This document shows positions 37,421 through 48,981 of a stretch of 64,000 nt of DNA, in pieces (within the stretch, counting starts at the first letter, position 1; each line of letters begins with the position of its first letter). This DNA is from Eustoma russellianum (lineage: Eukaryota; Streptophyta; Magnoliopsida; Gentianales; Gentianaceae). Position numbers and translations under genes: made by a program. The stretch spans positions 29,319,092-29,383,091 of the forward strand of contig AP025056.1 in NCBI GenBank assembly GCA_036186865.1. The letters are read 5' to 3'. The notes under the pieces are model-generated. The model saw nothing but the letters and a program-made list of their open reading frames with translations. It ran no database searches and was not told where the DNA came from.

Positions 37421-38994
37421 ACAATGAACAACTTTACATAAGGAACTGAGCCTCTTTGATGATTGAAGGGGAGGGCAAAATTGTTCTGAAGCTGACCTCG
37501 GAGAAGCATCTGACTGGGCAGAATGTGCTGCACGTCCCCAATATTTGAAAGAATTTAGTATTTGGATCTCTTCTATTCATGCATGGCTTTAGACTAGTGT
37601 TAGAATCCAATAAGATTATACTTTCAAAAAATGGCATGTATTTGGGGAAGGGGTACATGACAAATAGGATTTTCAAATTAAATGTCATCACTATTTACCA
37701 AAGGAAAATTTGTCCGCGGAGGCTAATGAGAATGCTTCCTCTTCTATTTACATCCTTGAATCTTCTTGTTTATAGCATTGTCGTTTGGGACATGTGAATT
37801 ATAAGTCAATACAACGTATGATTAATCTTGACTTGTTGTCCAGATTAAAATTTGATAATGAGAAATGCCAAATACGTGTTGAAGCGAAGATGTCAAATGC
37901 GCCATTTCCTTCAATAGAAAGGAACACCGAACCTTTGGATTTAATTCAAACCGATGTGTGCGATTTAAAGATTGTGCAAATGAGAGGTGGTAAAAAGTAT
38001 TTCGTAACTTTTATCGACGATTGCACACGATACTGTTATGTTTATTTGCTAAGTAACAAAGACAAGGTCCTTGATGCTTTCAAGGACTATAAAAATGAAG
38101 TTGAGAATCAGCTTAGTAAACGAATTAAAGCAATTCGTAGTGGTAGAGGTGGCGAATATGATGCACTGTTTAATGAATTTTGTTCAGAACATGTCATTAT
38201 TCATCAAACTACTGCACTGTGTACACCTCAATTGAACGGTATTGTTGAACACAAAAACCAAACTCTAAAAGAGATGATGAATGATATGTTGATAAAATTG
38301 GGCTTACCTCAAAACTTGTGGGGGAAAGCGTTCTCTTAGCTGACGTCATTTTGAATAGAATTCCATCCAAGCAGATGGATGAAACCGCATACGAGCTTTG
38401 AAAAGACCACAAGCCTAGTTACAAATACTTGAAAGTGTGGGAGTGTCTGGCTAAGGTTGTCATACCTAAACCAAGACAAGTGAGAATTGAGCCTAAAACG
38501 GTTCATTGCGTATTCATTAGATATGCAATGAAAAGTAGTGCATATCGTTTCTTGGTGCACAATTTGGATGTTCTTGACATACATGAAAACGTTGTCATGG
38601 AGTCAAAGAGTGCAGTGTTCTTAAAAGATGTCTTTCTAAGGATAGACAAGAACAATGAAGAAACGAGCACTAGTAAGCGGATGCGTGAGGCGACTCCTCA
38701 AGAAAATGAGGGGCTTCGTCAAAGAAAGCGTGTCAGACACCAACTTCGTTTGGTCCGGATTTTCTAACCTATATGGTAGAAAATGAGCCATAAAATTTTT
38801 CTAAGGCAATGTCAACTTCAGGGGCTCCATTCTGGAAAGAGGCAATCAACAGTGAGATAAACTCGATCCTTCATAATCACACCCGGGAGTTGGTTGACCA
38901 TTCACCTGGAAGTAAACCACTCGTGTGCAAGTGAATTTTCAAGAAGAAAATGAAAGAGGATAGGTCTATCGAAAAGTACAAAGCCAGATTGGCA
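37421..38994 (+). pseudogene. Copia 2 pol: protease end and integrase (broken)
   Basis: The first 150 bases keep the protease C terminus (GEGKIVLKLTS, VLHVPNI). The zinc region (HVNYKSIQRMINLDLLS) and integrase core (DLIQTDVCDLK, IRSGRGGEYDALF, NGIVEHKNQTLKEMM) follow. The second core Asp is Gly (RSG in place of the usual RSD), which would abolish catalysis. Frameshifts and stops occur near 37530, 37790, 38337 and 38400. The piece ends at the start of reverse transcriptase (KYKARL), where LINE B begins. Confidence 0.82.
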
Positions 38995-39053
38995 TATTGC
39001 TTTCCACCGTTTATGATTTCGCTGGTTGAATTTTTGTTCTGTTTTCGGGAATT

Positions 39054-40301
39054 ATGGCATCAGCAGCGCCGACTTTTGCCGACATCGTCGCTGGCTCGGG
39101 CGGCTCATCGGCTCAGTCCATCAACATTTCACCCAAAACGGTTTCTCTTTACAAAGGTATTCCATTAATCTCTTTTTCAGATTCTGAGATTGATGAACTT
39201 GCTGCTCCGTTCAAATATTCCTTAGTGGGTACATTCTGGTATGGGAGACCTCCATTGAAGGTGATTAGGGATGTATTCGAGAAAATTGGCTTTCATCAGG
39301 ATCTTCGTATCACTCTTATTGATCAGGCACATATATTGTTAAATTTTAGCAATGAAGCAGACTATTTACGATGTTTCTATCGACGCTCTTGGCTTGTTTC
39401 TGGCTGTCATATGCGAATCACGAAATGGACAGTTGATTTTGATCCTTCCACAGATGTGCCCATAGTTCCGATTTAGGTTGCCTTTCCTGGTCTTCCCGTT
39501 CATCTTCATCGAAAGGAGGCTTTATTTGAGATTGTAAAACCGATAGGTAATCCCCTTAAACTTGATGTTGCAACAACGGATTGTTTACGACCTTCGGTTG
39601 CACGGGTCTGTGTATAAGTTGATGTTTCGCAGGACTTACCACAAAAGATTTATCTCCAAGCGAAGGGATGATTTATTCTGCAAACCATTATCTATGAAGA
39701 TTTGCCATTGTTTTGTACTTCTTGCCGTCGGTTAGGCCATGCGGCTGCGTCATGCAAACCGCAACAAATGACATCGATTCCGCCACCCCCGCCACCTCCT
39801 CCGAGGCGGCCACAAGCTCAGCGCTGGACGCCAGTTAAGAAACGTCCAGCTGTGCCATCGACCCAACCAGAGGCTGAGGCCACATCGCATCAACCAGAGT
39901 CTGAGCCACCATTGCCCGATCTCCCAGTTTCGCAAGGATCCCCTACTCCGATTGCCGCTCCAACCGCAGGGAATGTCGAGGAGCCAGTAGAACCTCAGCC
40001 GGATAATCTTGAAACATGTGATATAGGCCATTCGTCTGATAATGATTTACCAGAGACGCATAATCAAGATATACCTATTGTTTCAGAAGAGGTTGCTTGT
40101 CGCATCCAGTTGTTACCTCCCTCTCCTGATACTGACACTTTAATCTCGCGTTTACAGGATTCAACAGACGATTTTGTGCAGGTGGTTCCTCGTAGAAAAC
40201 GTCGAGCTAAGAAGGATCTTCCTCCTCTACCTCCATCGTCCATTCTTACGCGCAGTGCATCACATGCGGTACAGGGAAGTGACTCTTCACTTTTACAATG
40301 A
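39054..40301 (+). pseudogene. LINE B ORF1, RNA-binding gag-like protein (stops only)
   Basis: About 415 codons in one frame: DUF4283-like N terminus (ADIVAGS, FWYGRPPLKVIRDVFEKIGF), zinc knuckle CTSCRRLGHAAASC (about 39718), proline run followed by RRP, and a basic C terminus (VPRRKRRAKKDLPPLPP). Three stops break it: TAG at 39474-39476 (TGG in LINE A and LINE C), TAA near 39616 and TGA near 39668 (CGA in LINE C). I see no frameshift. The end TGA (40299-40301) overlaps the ORF2 ATG. Confidence 0.88.
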
Positions 40302-43300
40302 ATTTTCTAATATGGAATATCAGAGGTTTGCAGACCTCAAAACCACGACTGCATCAATTAATACATGAGCATCGATTGAACATACTTGTTATCATAGAAC
40401 CAAAACATGCATCTGTAGCTATTTCTCGTTATGCTTTGGAGTTTGGTTTTTCTAATTCGTATGCATCTCATTCTGAGCGCATTTGGTTTTTCTGGCGCAA
40501 CTGTCATTTTGACTTGACCGCAGTACAGGATGAAGAACAGGTTGTACATTTTACTTTGACATATCGGCCAATGCAGTATACATTTGTTTTGTCGGCAGTA
40601 TATGGCAATCATACTCCATCTCAACGTCGATCTTTATGGACTTCTTTATGCACTTTCTCTGTGAATACAACATTGCCTTGGGTTCTCGGTGGAGATTTTA
40701 ATACATTCCGATCTTTATCTGATCATGAAGGACGTTCGCGACCGTCATTATCAGTTTTACAAGACTTCAATGATTGTATAGAGTCATGTGCTTTGATGTC
40801 GCCACCGTTTCAGGGCTCTAAATTCACCTGGTCAGATGGTCGCGGTCTCGGTCGAGTTCGCCGGCGCCTAGATTGGTTATTTTTGAATACTGATTTCCAT
40901 GATAAATTTGAAGATCTCCAACTTACACATCTTCCACGAATTTCTTCAGATCACACCCCGCTTTTGCTTAAATGCCGAACTATTGAAGCCTCTTCTCGTC
41001 GCTCGTTCCGCTTTTTGGACTCTTGGCTTCTTCATCCAGATTTCTATAGCTACATGCGTGATGCGTGGATTTCATATCCCACAACGGGTGGTATGCATGG
41101 TTTTTATACAAAGTTATTCAAGTTCAAAAAGGATGTGCAACATTGGAATAAAGAAATATTCGGCAATATCTTCTCTAGGGTTCAGCAGGCTGAATCTTTA
41201 CTTACTCGTGCGAAATGCCGTTGGGACGCACAGCCCACAGAGGAAAATCGTATGGAGTATAATCGTGCTAAAGCCGACTTTCTTCAGGCTTCTTCTTATG
41301 AGATGCATTTTTGGAAGCAAAAGGCAAGAGTTAGATGGTTAAAGGAGGGAGACGCAAATACTCGCTATTATCATACTATTGTTAAGGGCCGCAGGCTACG
41401 TCTGAGGATTCAACAAATACAAACAGCTGATGGCTTGGTTTGTACAGCCCCTGATGATATCAGCGCAGAAGCTGTGTCATTTTATACATCCTTATTTGCG
41501 AAAGAACCTGCTGTCAACTGTGAGCAAATTATTCGGAATATTCCAGCACTTGTATCTGCAGATGATAATGCTGCCCTAACGCATCTTCCATTACCAGACG
41601 AGATAAAAGCTGCAGTTTGGCACTTGGATCCCCATAGTGCAGCGGGACCTGATGGTTTTGATGGAAACTTTTATAGATCTTGCTGGTCTATCATTCATAA
41701 AGACGTTGTTTTAGCAGTACAGGAATTCTTCCTTGGTGTGCCTCAGCCTAGACCTACGGCAAGCGCTTTGATCACATTGATTCCAAAAAATTCCTCTCAT
41801 GTATCTTTCAGTGATTATCGTCCAATATGCCTCACTAATTTTATCAGTAAAGTCTGTACCAGAATTGTTGCTACTCGCCTGTGTAAAATATTGCCCAGAT
41901 TAATCTCTCCAGAACAGACAGGATTTCTGCCAGGTACTGACATTTCAACGCAGGTTTTATTAGCTCGTGAGATGATCCATATGCTTGACAAAGGTGGCTC
42001 ACAATTATGTCTCAAGTTGGATATGATGAAGGCTTTTGATAGAGTTAGCTGGGAATATTTGGAGCTTGTATTCCAAGCGTTCGGGTTCTCGGGATTTTTC
42101 ACTCGTATAATTTTGAATCACTTGCGGGCTACAACATTAGCGGTGTTAATCAATGGCCAGCCCTCTTCCTACTTTCGGCCATATCGAGGTGTTAAACAGG
42201 GTGACCCTTTATCTCCTTTATTATTTATTTTAGCAGCAGAGGGTTTTAGCAGGGGCTTGAAAGCCTTGACAGCAACAGGAGTATTACAGCCTTTTTGCAT
42301 AGGCCGCATTCCTTTTACCATTACGCATTTAGCATATGCAGATGACTTACTGATATTTCTTCGAGGCACTCAGCGGAATTTACAGCGTTTCCACACATTT
42401 CTTACGCAATATGAAGCTGCTTCTGGCAGAAAGTGAATTTTCATAAAAGCAGTATTATTCCTTCTGCTATGGTTACACCGCATCAGCGGCAGGCATTTGC
42501 GGATATTTTGGGTATGCGACTTTCTAGTCTGCCGTTCCGCTATCTTGGCTCTTATCTGCACAAAGGCATTCCACGCTCATCTCATTGTGTTACTTTACTA
42601 CAACATATTGATGATAGACTTCAAGGGTGGCACTCTAAATTATTAACTACTGCAGGACGTTTAGTCTTTCTTAAATCGGTCATCGCTGCATTACCCATTC
42701 ACATTATGGCAGGGGGTGGTATCCCGAAATGGGTTATTACAGTCATCCATCGTAAGATGGCGAATTTTTATTGGGGTCCTCGACATCATTGGGTATCCTA
42801 GTCTAAGCTTGCTAGGCCATATGCAGAGGGGGGAATCGGCCTGCGCGATTTGCATTCTTTGCAACAGGCTTTTTACTATCGCATTTGGTGGTCATATCGT
42901 CAGAACTCCACCCTGTGGAGCAAATACATGCATGCAAAATATGGCCATCGTCAAGATTGTCTTCCTCGCTTGCCAGACTCTCCTATTTGGAAAATTATAT
43001 GTCGGATTCATTCCTTTTGTTTAATGTACACAGATCGACAGGGTGACCAATTTTCATGGTTACCAACTCCGCTGGGGGAATTCAGCTTAAAAGTGCTTAT
43101 GAGATATGTCGAACTGCATCTCCTGCTTTCTACCTCCTTTATTTGGTCGAAGCATCATTCACCGACCATAAGATTTGTTTTTATGGCGTATTTTCAATTC
43201 TGCTTTGCCTTTCGAGGATTTTATTGGTCACTACATAATAGCTCGACCAACACAATGTCCCTTTTGCAAGATTGAGTCGGCTACGGTGGATCATGTTTTC

Positions 43301-44152
43301 TTATATTGTCCTTCTGTCCATTCGATTTGGTGCTATTTTGCCAGTGAGCTTCATTGTCCTCTTCCTACATCTATACAGCTTCGACAATATCTTATTTCAT
43401 GGTGGTATCGATCGCCCCTTTCTACGCTTATCGGAGTTTACAAAATCGTGATCCCTGCGATTATTGTACATCGTATATGGTGTGCTTATACTTCCCTGAT
43501 CTATGGAGATAGCTCACATATCACAGCGTCTTCCCTTCGGTTCTCTGTACAGTATGAGATTACTTTGTGGCACAAAAAGATTGCAGGCACTAAGTTGTCT
43601 GTTACGTCTTAACGAATTTTTGGTTGGCTGCCTGCAATTCGGCCACCTCGTCCACTGATTGTTCGATGGATCACGCCACCTTCTGGCCGTTTGAAATTAA
43701 ATGTTGACGCAGCGGCGGGTCGCAGTTACGCATCTGGAGGCACAATACTGCGCAATCATAGGGGCGCCTGCATTGGTGCACTTTCCTTTCGCCTTCCTTT
43801 AAGTTCACCCTTACAGGAAGAGATTCAAGCAGCAGTTTTTGGGCTTCTTTATGTCTTACCACTCTACCGATCCGTTATTCTGGAATCTGATTGTGCCCAA
43901 TTGATAGACCGGTTGACTCGGCAAATCATTATACATGGTAATCCACATCTTCAACGGCTACATTCGCTTGTTCATTCTCATAGTCTCCCGTGTTATCATG
44001 CTTATCGAGAGGCAAACATGCCGGCACACTATTTAGCGCAGCATGCAATGTTACACCCAAGCACGGAATATTATACGTCAAACACTCTGCCTTCGATGGT
44101 CCGTGCGGCGGTGATGCTGGATCTTACTTCTGTTAACTTGCGGATACCATGA
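40298..44152 (+). pseudogene. LINE B ORF2: endonuclease, reverse transcriptase, zf-RVT, RNase H (broken)
   Basis: The first 713 codons (40298-42436) are fully open and hold the endonuclease (IEPKHA, GGDFNTF, RRRLDWLF, SDHTP) and most of reverse transcriptase (LDMMKAFDRVSWEYLEL, GVKQGDPLSPLLF, YADD about 42335), with every expected motif. One base is lost near 42427 (GGGC to GGC versus LINE A), a TAG stands at 42799-42801 (TGG in LINE A), and frame errors occur near 43090-43170. The zf-RVT motif (CPFC, then H and C), a TAA at 43610-43612 and RNase H (LNVDAAAGRSYASGG, EIQAA, ESD) follow. This is the best-preserved ORF2 in the window. Confidence 0.9.
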
Positions 44153-45075
44153 CAGTAATCTTCCATAAGGATTGGCCAGAGTTCCCTCCTACTTCCTGTA
44201 ACCTTCGGGTGGCAGGCAGGCGTGGTATGGTTACACATCTACTACTCTATGTTTTATACTTTATAATACACATGCATAACGTACCTCTTTGTTTCATGGG
44301 ATTGTATTGGACATATCCTACACTATCTTATTCCATATCGAGGATGAACACGCTAAGCCGCTGGGTGCATCGCTGCGCATGGTTAACGCTAAAGGTGGAT
44401 TTTTTCGGTCTTCATGTGGCGGGATTATTAAAATTGTCGCCTTGGCTCCTTGGTCAAGGCGACTCGGGTATGCATTTTCACACTATGTTACTGTTTCTTC
44501 TTTTGGATACTAATGCTCTATTCATGTTATATTCCCGTTTGTGCGCGTTTCACATCAAAATGGTGAGCCTTATTTTGGACGTGGATCCTGCATTTGCGGA
44601 TGTCAAGGCGTGGACGGCCATGGCTCTTATTTCTTCATTGTCGCCTTGGCACTTCAACTGCCAAGGTGACTCCGGTGCGTGCTTGCTCTTCCCATCTTTG
44701 GTTGCTCAGTTTCTTACTTACATTGACTGTTTTTCTCTCTGGACGTCTTCTGAGGTTGGGATTTTCAAGCATGTTACAAGGCAAAGATGCGGCCTCCTCA
44801 ACTCCATCAGCTTTTTCCTTCTCATGCCGAAGACATTCACAGATTTGTACCACATACTATCTACAAATCATATCAATGACAGTCATATAAATATGTACGC
44901 TTTTTCCTTCGCCAAGGTTTTATCCACAAGGGTTGTTTTTCTTGGCAAGGTTTTAATGCGGAATATCATATATGACTGGAGATATGTCATTCTTGTTTCG
45001 TTATTTCATTATTTCGAGTACTCAGACAATGTAAGATGGTTTTCCTCCACCAAAAGTGAGGCTTGCTATGAATAA
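44149..45075 (+). CDS. Candidate third ORF of LINE B, 308 codons, unknown function
   Basis: The ATG at 44149 overlaps the ORF2 stop as ATGA, exactly the layout of the ORF1/ORF2 junction, and the frame stays open for 308 codons to a TAA just before the A-tail. No known domain is recognised. It has several hydrophobic stretches (for example HLLLYVLYFII and MLLFLLLD) and two SPW...QGDSG motifs 68 codons apart, each coded by a hairpin. LINE A keeps the same frame for about 180 codons with a closely similar C terminus (INMYAFSFAKVLST), but lacks the start. It could instead be a 3' UTR open by chance: T-rich sequence read with T at codon position two gives hydrophobic residues. Confidence 0.4.
   Translation: MTVIFHKDWPEFPPTSCNLRVAGRRGMVTHLLLYVLYFIIHMHNVPLCFMGLYWTYPTLSYSISRMNTLSRWVHRCAWLTLKVDFFGLHVAGLLKLSPWLLGQGDSGMHFHTMLLFLLLDTNALFMLYSRLCAFHIKMVSLILDVDPAFADVKAWTAMALISSLSPWHFNCQGDSGACLLFPSLVAQFLTYIDCFSLWTSSEVGIFKHVTRQRCGLLNSISFFLLMPKTFTDLYHILSTNHINDSHINMYAFSFAKVLSTRVVFLGKVLMRNIIYDWRYVILVSLFHYFEYSDNVRWFSSTKSEACYE
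44436..44463 (+). other. Hairpin 1 in LINE B 3' region
   Basis: Arms GTCGCCTTGG and TCAAGGCGAC pair over ten bases with one G-U, loop of 8. Confidence 0.55.
44640..44670 (+). other. Hairpin 2 in LINE B 3' region
   Basis: Arms GTCGCCTTGGC and GCCAAGGTGAC pair over 11 bases with one G-U, loop of 9. Matches the hairpin at 5916-5946. Confidence 0.6.
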
Positions 45076-45097
45076 ATAAATTTGTTTAAAAAAAAAA

Positions 45098-45787
45098 CTA
45101 GAATCACTTCTATAAGGATGCTAGTTTCTATTGCTTCTGTCTATAATCTTGAAATCTACCAGATGGACGTAAAAACTACTTTTTTGTATGGTGAGTTAGA
45201 TTAAGAATATATATGGAATAACCCGAAGGGTTTGTGGTTCTAGGACATTAGTCTAAAGTTTGTAGACTTGTAAAGTAAATATATGGGCTTAAGCAAGCGC
45301 CTAAACCGTGGCACTTGAAACTTGATCAAACGATAGTAGCAAATGGTTTGAAGGTCAATGAGTGTGACAAGTGTGTCTAAATCAAGAACACACAGAATGC
45401 ATATGTGATAGTATGTCTCTATGTAGATGACATGCGGATCATGGGATGTACTCGGAACATCATCTTAAAAACAAAGAAGATGCTGACGAGGAACATTGAC
45501 AGGAAGGATATGGGAGGTTCTAACGTTATACTAGGAATTAAAATTTCTAGGATAACTGAAGGACTCGTGTTGTCACAAACTCACTATATTGAATCAGTTC
45601 TAAAACGTTTCAATATGCTTGATGTGGAACCAGTAAAGACTCCACTTGACTTAAGTACACACTTAAGGAAGAATCAAGACGAGCCAGTAGTTCAATTGGA
45701 GTACTCGCAAGTAATCGGAAGTCTGATATACATAACGAATTGTACAAGGCCAGACTTAGCGTCTTTGGTAAACAATTTGAGCATGTT
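45098..45787 (+). pseudogene. Copia 2 pol: reverse transcriptase, middle piece (broken)
   Basis: Resumes with RITSIRMLVSIASVYNLEIY and QMDVKTTFLYG. Stops occur between 45190 and 45400, and the frame is open from 45405 with the catalytic box VCLYVDDMRIMG, then VILGIKISR, HYIESVLKRFNM and QVIGSLIYITNCTRPDLA. It is cut at 45787 by Sirevirus 2 and continues at 57151. About 25 residues between KYKARL (38980) and RITSIR are missing at the LINE B insertion. Confidence 0.85.
45783..45787. repeat. Target-site duplication of Sirevirus 2, left
   Basis: ATGTT, repeated at 57146-57150. Removing the element rejoins the Copia 2 reading frame. Confidence 0.92.
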
Positions 45788-48729
45788 TGTAGAATCTGCA
45801 AGGCACCACTAGAAGGGGGGGGTTGAATAGATGGTGCAGAAAGTGTGGTTTTTAAAATTGCTTTAAACTTGAACAATTCAACTTCTGAAAACAGATTCTG
45901 TTTTCAGGACCAGTTTTAAAACGTTTTTAAAACCAGGTTAGAGGTCTCCAAAAATTATGAAATTTTGAGAGAATTTAGCCTCAGATGTTATGAGGGTCTC
46001 CTAAAAATTTCAAATTAAAACTCAACCTTTAACCCCTTCAAAAACCGTTGGTACTCAGATTGCTCGAATCTGCCAGAACCGGTAGATGGTTTTGAAAAAT
46101 TTATTCCTATTTGTGTGAACGTCCAAATGCTCTGAAAGTTTGACCACTAACTCCTTATACACTATATTTAAATGGGTTGAAACAGTTTTGCAAAATTCTT
46201 TTGGAATATAGGTCAACTACAACCAAAGTCTCAACATTTGCAAGTCTGAAAATCAGACTGCACTAGTCTCAGAACTTTTGATGTTTGATTGACTTATACT
46301 TATCCAAAAGGGTTGAACCTTGTGCCAAATTAACCCTAGAACGTGTGAGTATATTTCTGGAAATTTTCGTGATTTTTGAAATTCGTTAACTATTTTTACG
46401 AATGCGAACAAGAAGGATAATCAGTGCAGTAACTGAAAAGTAAATGCAGAAAGTAAATGGCACCAAGAATTTTATACTGGTTCGGTTATAAACAACCTAC
46501 TCCAGTCTTCAAGGAACACCTTCCTTGGTTCACACTAATCACACACATGCAATACACCTTACGACAGGGTTGATAGAGTTATACCTAACTCCAACCCTTT
46601 ACAAACCTTGTATGTTCAATACAATTTGCACGAACACCACCACCTCGCAAGAATGAAGATTGATCACACCTTGATCAATCTTTTACAAAGATATGGAATA
46701 TGTGGTGGTCTATGTCAAGCCTATTCAAGATTGAAAGATATGAATACAATAGGCTTACAAGAAGAAAGAAAGAAAGAGGATGTAGAAGAAGAAGAGCTAG
46801 GCTTTTTGATCACTTTGATTTGCAATGCTTGTTCTTGTTTTGTTTGCTCTCTTTTCTTTCCTTTTAATGATGCATGGCCGTCCCCCTTGTAGTGCCTCCC
46901 CCTCTTGAAAATTATCTTTTAAGTCCTTGAGAGAGTGTAATACATCATTGTGACAATGTCTTGCTTACTTGGCATCTTCTTATTGGATGATCATTTAAGC
47001 TTCGCTTACTTGGCACCTTCTTATTGGATGAATGTTGTCATCATTGATGACTTGGAAAAATCTGAGAATTTCACTTAAACATGTGCCAAAAATCATTACA
47101 AAATAACTTCCATAAATCATAAGATATATCACATAAATTGCAAGATAAAAATCCTTCCCAACTTAAGGCAAAAATCGGCCAAATAAAGATATTGCCATGC
47201 TGAAAATTCAGCATGTGCATCATTCAATTTTATTCAAAATAATGCCAAATTTTCTTTGATTTTTTTCTTTATAAAATGAATCACCAAGTTATGGTAAGTG
47301 TTGCTATCACATGAGAAATGAACTTGGACACTTTCAAGCTCCTAAATTCGGCCACCATGTCTTCACACATGCTGAAAAATTTCAGCATGTGTGATATGTA
47401 GAATATCACACTTTTATTAATTTAAATAATATTCAAATCATTTCAATTTCTTCTTCCAATCAATCACACAATAAAAGATGATGAAATATACCATCTTAAT
47501 GTCATAAAATCGGCCAGCACTATTTAACATGCAGAAATTTTCAGCATGTGATATAAGAGAGACAAATTTTGAATTCTTACCATTTGTAGCTTCTCTCTTT
47601 AATTCACCGACATTGTATGATTGATCCTTGACCAATTAATATTTTAACAAGGCTCCAAATACACACATGTAATATTCCAATCAGCCCTTGATTTAATTTT
47701 CTAGAACACTTTAAGATGTATGACATATGTAAAGCATGTCTAGATACGTGTCACATGATGTACCAAAAATGTTCCATGTGTTGTGTGCGTAGAAAACCGA
47801 ATTTTCGATATTTATCGATTACCCGATTTTTCTCTAATTTAAATTCCAACTTTTGCACATGTTATATATATTATGTTATACATAATATATATAATATATA
47901 CTTTAAATCTCAGCACTTGGTTGGTCTAAAGTGGTACCATTAGCATGTGACAAAATTAAACTTGGAATCTTCACATTTTGGCCTTAATGTGGGGTGATTT
48001 GTGTGTGCCAACATGGAAAGTATTTTTGGCTGAATTTTCTGTCATGTGCACGAAATTTTCATCAATTTTGAGGTATAGGGGCTGGCCATTTATTTATGTC
48101 AAGTGCGTGACACGTTGGCGAAGTTTCGGTATTCGCCCGATACGACAATTTTCGGTTTAGAACCTTTTATCGTGTCGTATTTAATTTGTCGTCACCATAT
48201 CTTATATCATATGATATAAGACCTGAATATACTCATAAATATGAGTTAAGTATAGTGGTGTGACGTTAACGTACGTACGTAAAATATATAACGTGTCGGT
48301 AGTACGTTGGAATACATGTGTATGTGCCTTTATTTAAAAACTCTGAAAATATGTATAATATATGTATATGTGGCGTGTACATTAATGGATGGAGAGGAGG
48401 AGAAGACTTTCCTTTCTTGGCCTTGTTGCCTTTGTGTCTTTTCCAAATGAATCTTCCTTTAATGAACTACTTAGTTTAATAAACTAAGTACCTCACTTAA
48501 TGAACTAGTTTAGTTCATTAATGGTGGCAGCTGAAAATAGTATAAACACAACAAATGTTTGCCACATGATGTAAGCTTTAACGCTTCATGGCTTGTTAGT
48601 ACGGCAACATAATATATAAGCTAAATAAGGCAAGTAATGGCAAAGTATCATGCACACATGTACACGTTTATATATATCATGCATTTAAATCACTTATTTT
48701 GAAATCACTCAAACCCCCTTATCTCTACA
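45788..48729 (-). repeat. Sirevirus 2 3' LTR, 2,942 bp
   Basis: Plus-strand view starts TGTAGAATCTGC and ends ATCTCTACA. Compared with the other LTR it lacks about 100 bases near 47653. Palindromes at 47196-47215, 47365-47392 and 48200-48222. Confidence 0.92.
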
Positions 48730-48925
48730 ATCTCCCCCTTTTGATGATTTTGAAAATAACTTATGCACATGATTTAAATGCTAACGCTCCCCCTTGAAAT
48801 ATGCACAAATTTGAAATTTGAATTTCAAATTTCAAATCCGTCTCCCCCTTGATTTGTGCAATTAGATCAATTAGTCTCTCTCTCTCTCCCCCCTTAAATC
48901 ATGCTTTTCTCTCCCCCTTTATTTT
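48730..48925 (-). promoter_or_regulatory. Multiple polypurine tracts of Sirevirus 2
   Basis: On the plus strand, C-rich runs with CTCCCCCTT cores lie next to the LTR (48730-48741) and near 48787, 48842, 48880-48895 and 48912. They are equivalent to those of Sirevirus 1. Confidence 0.8.
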
Positions 48926-48981
48926 GGAAAGTAAATCAAAAGATTCTTGTCAAAAAGGAAAGTAAATCAAATCACGTCAAA

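Larger units (their letters stand above)
38995..45097 (+). mobile_element. LINE B: L1-type element, slightly 5' truncated
   Basis: Same family as LINE A. Only about 60 bases precede the ORF1 ATG, against about 180 in LINE A and LINE C. ORF1 39054-40301, ORF2 40298-44152, a candidate ORF3 44149-45075 and an A-tail of ten bases at 45088-45097. No target duplication is visible, and the flanking Copia 2 halves do not join perfectly: a short piece of reverse transcriptase is missing. The 5' boundary is uncertain by about ten bases. Confidence 0.9.

Noticed and set aside
46608..46892. 94-codon ORF in the Sirevirus 2 LTR, also seen reversed near 27812-28072
   Set aside because: It comes from the conserved LTR sequence around ACCACCACCTCGCAAG. 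No coding signature, and it is interrupted in the other LTR.
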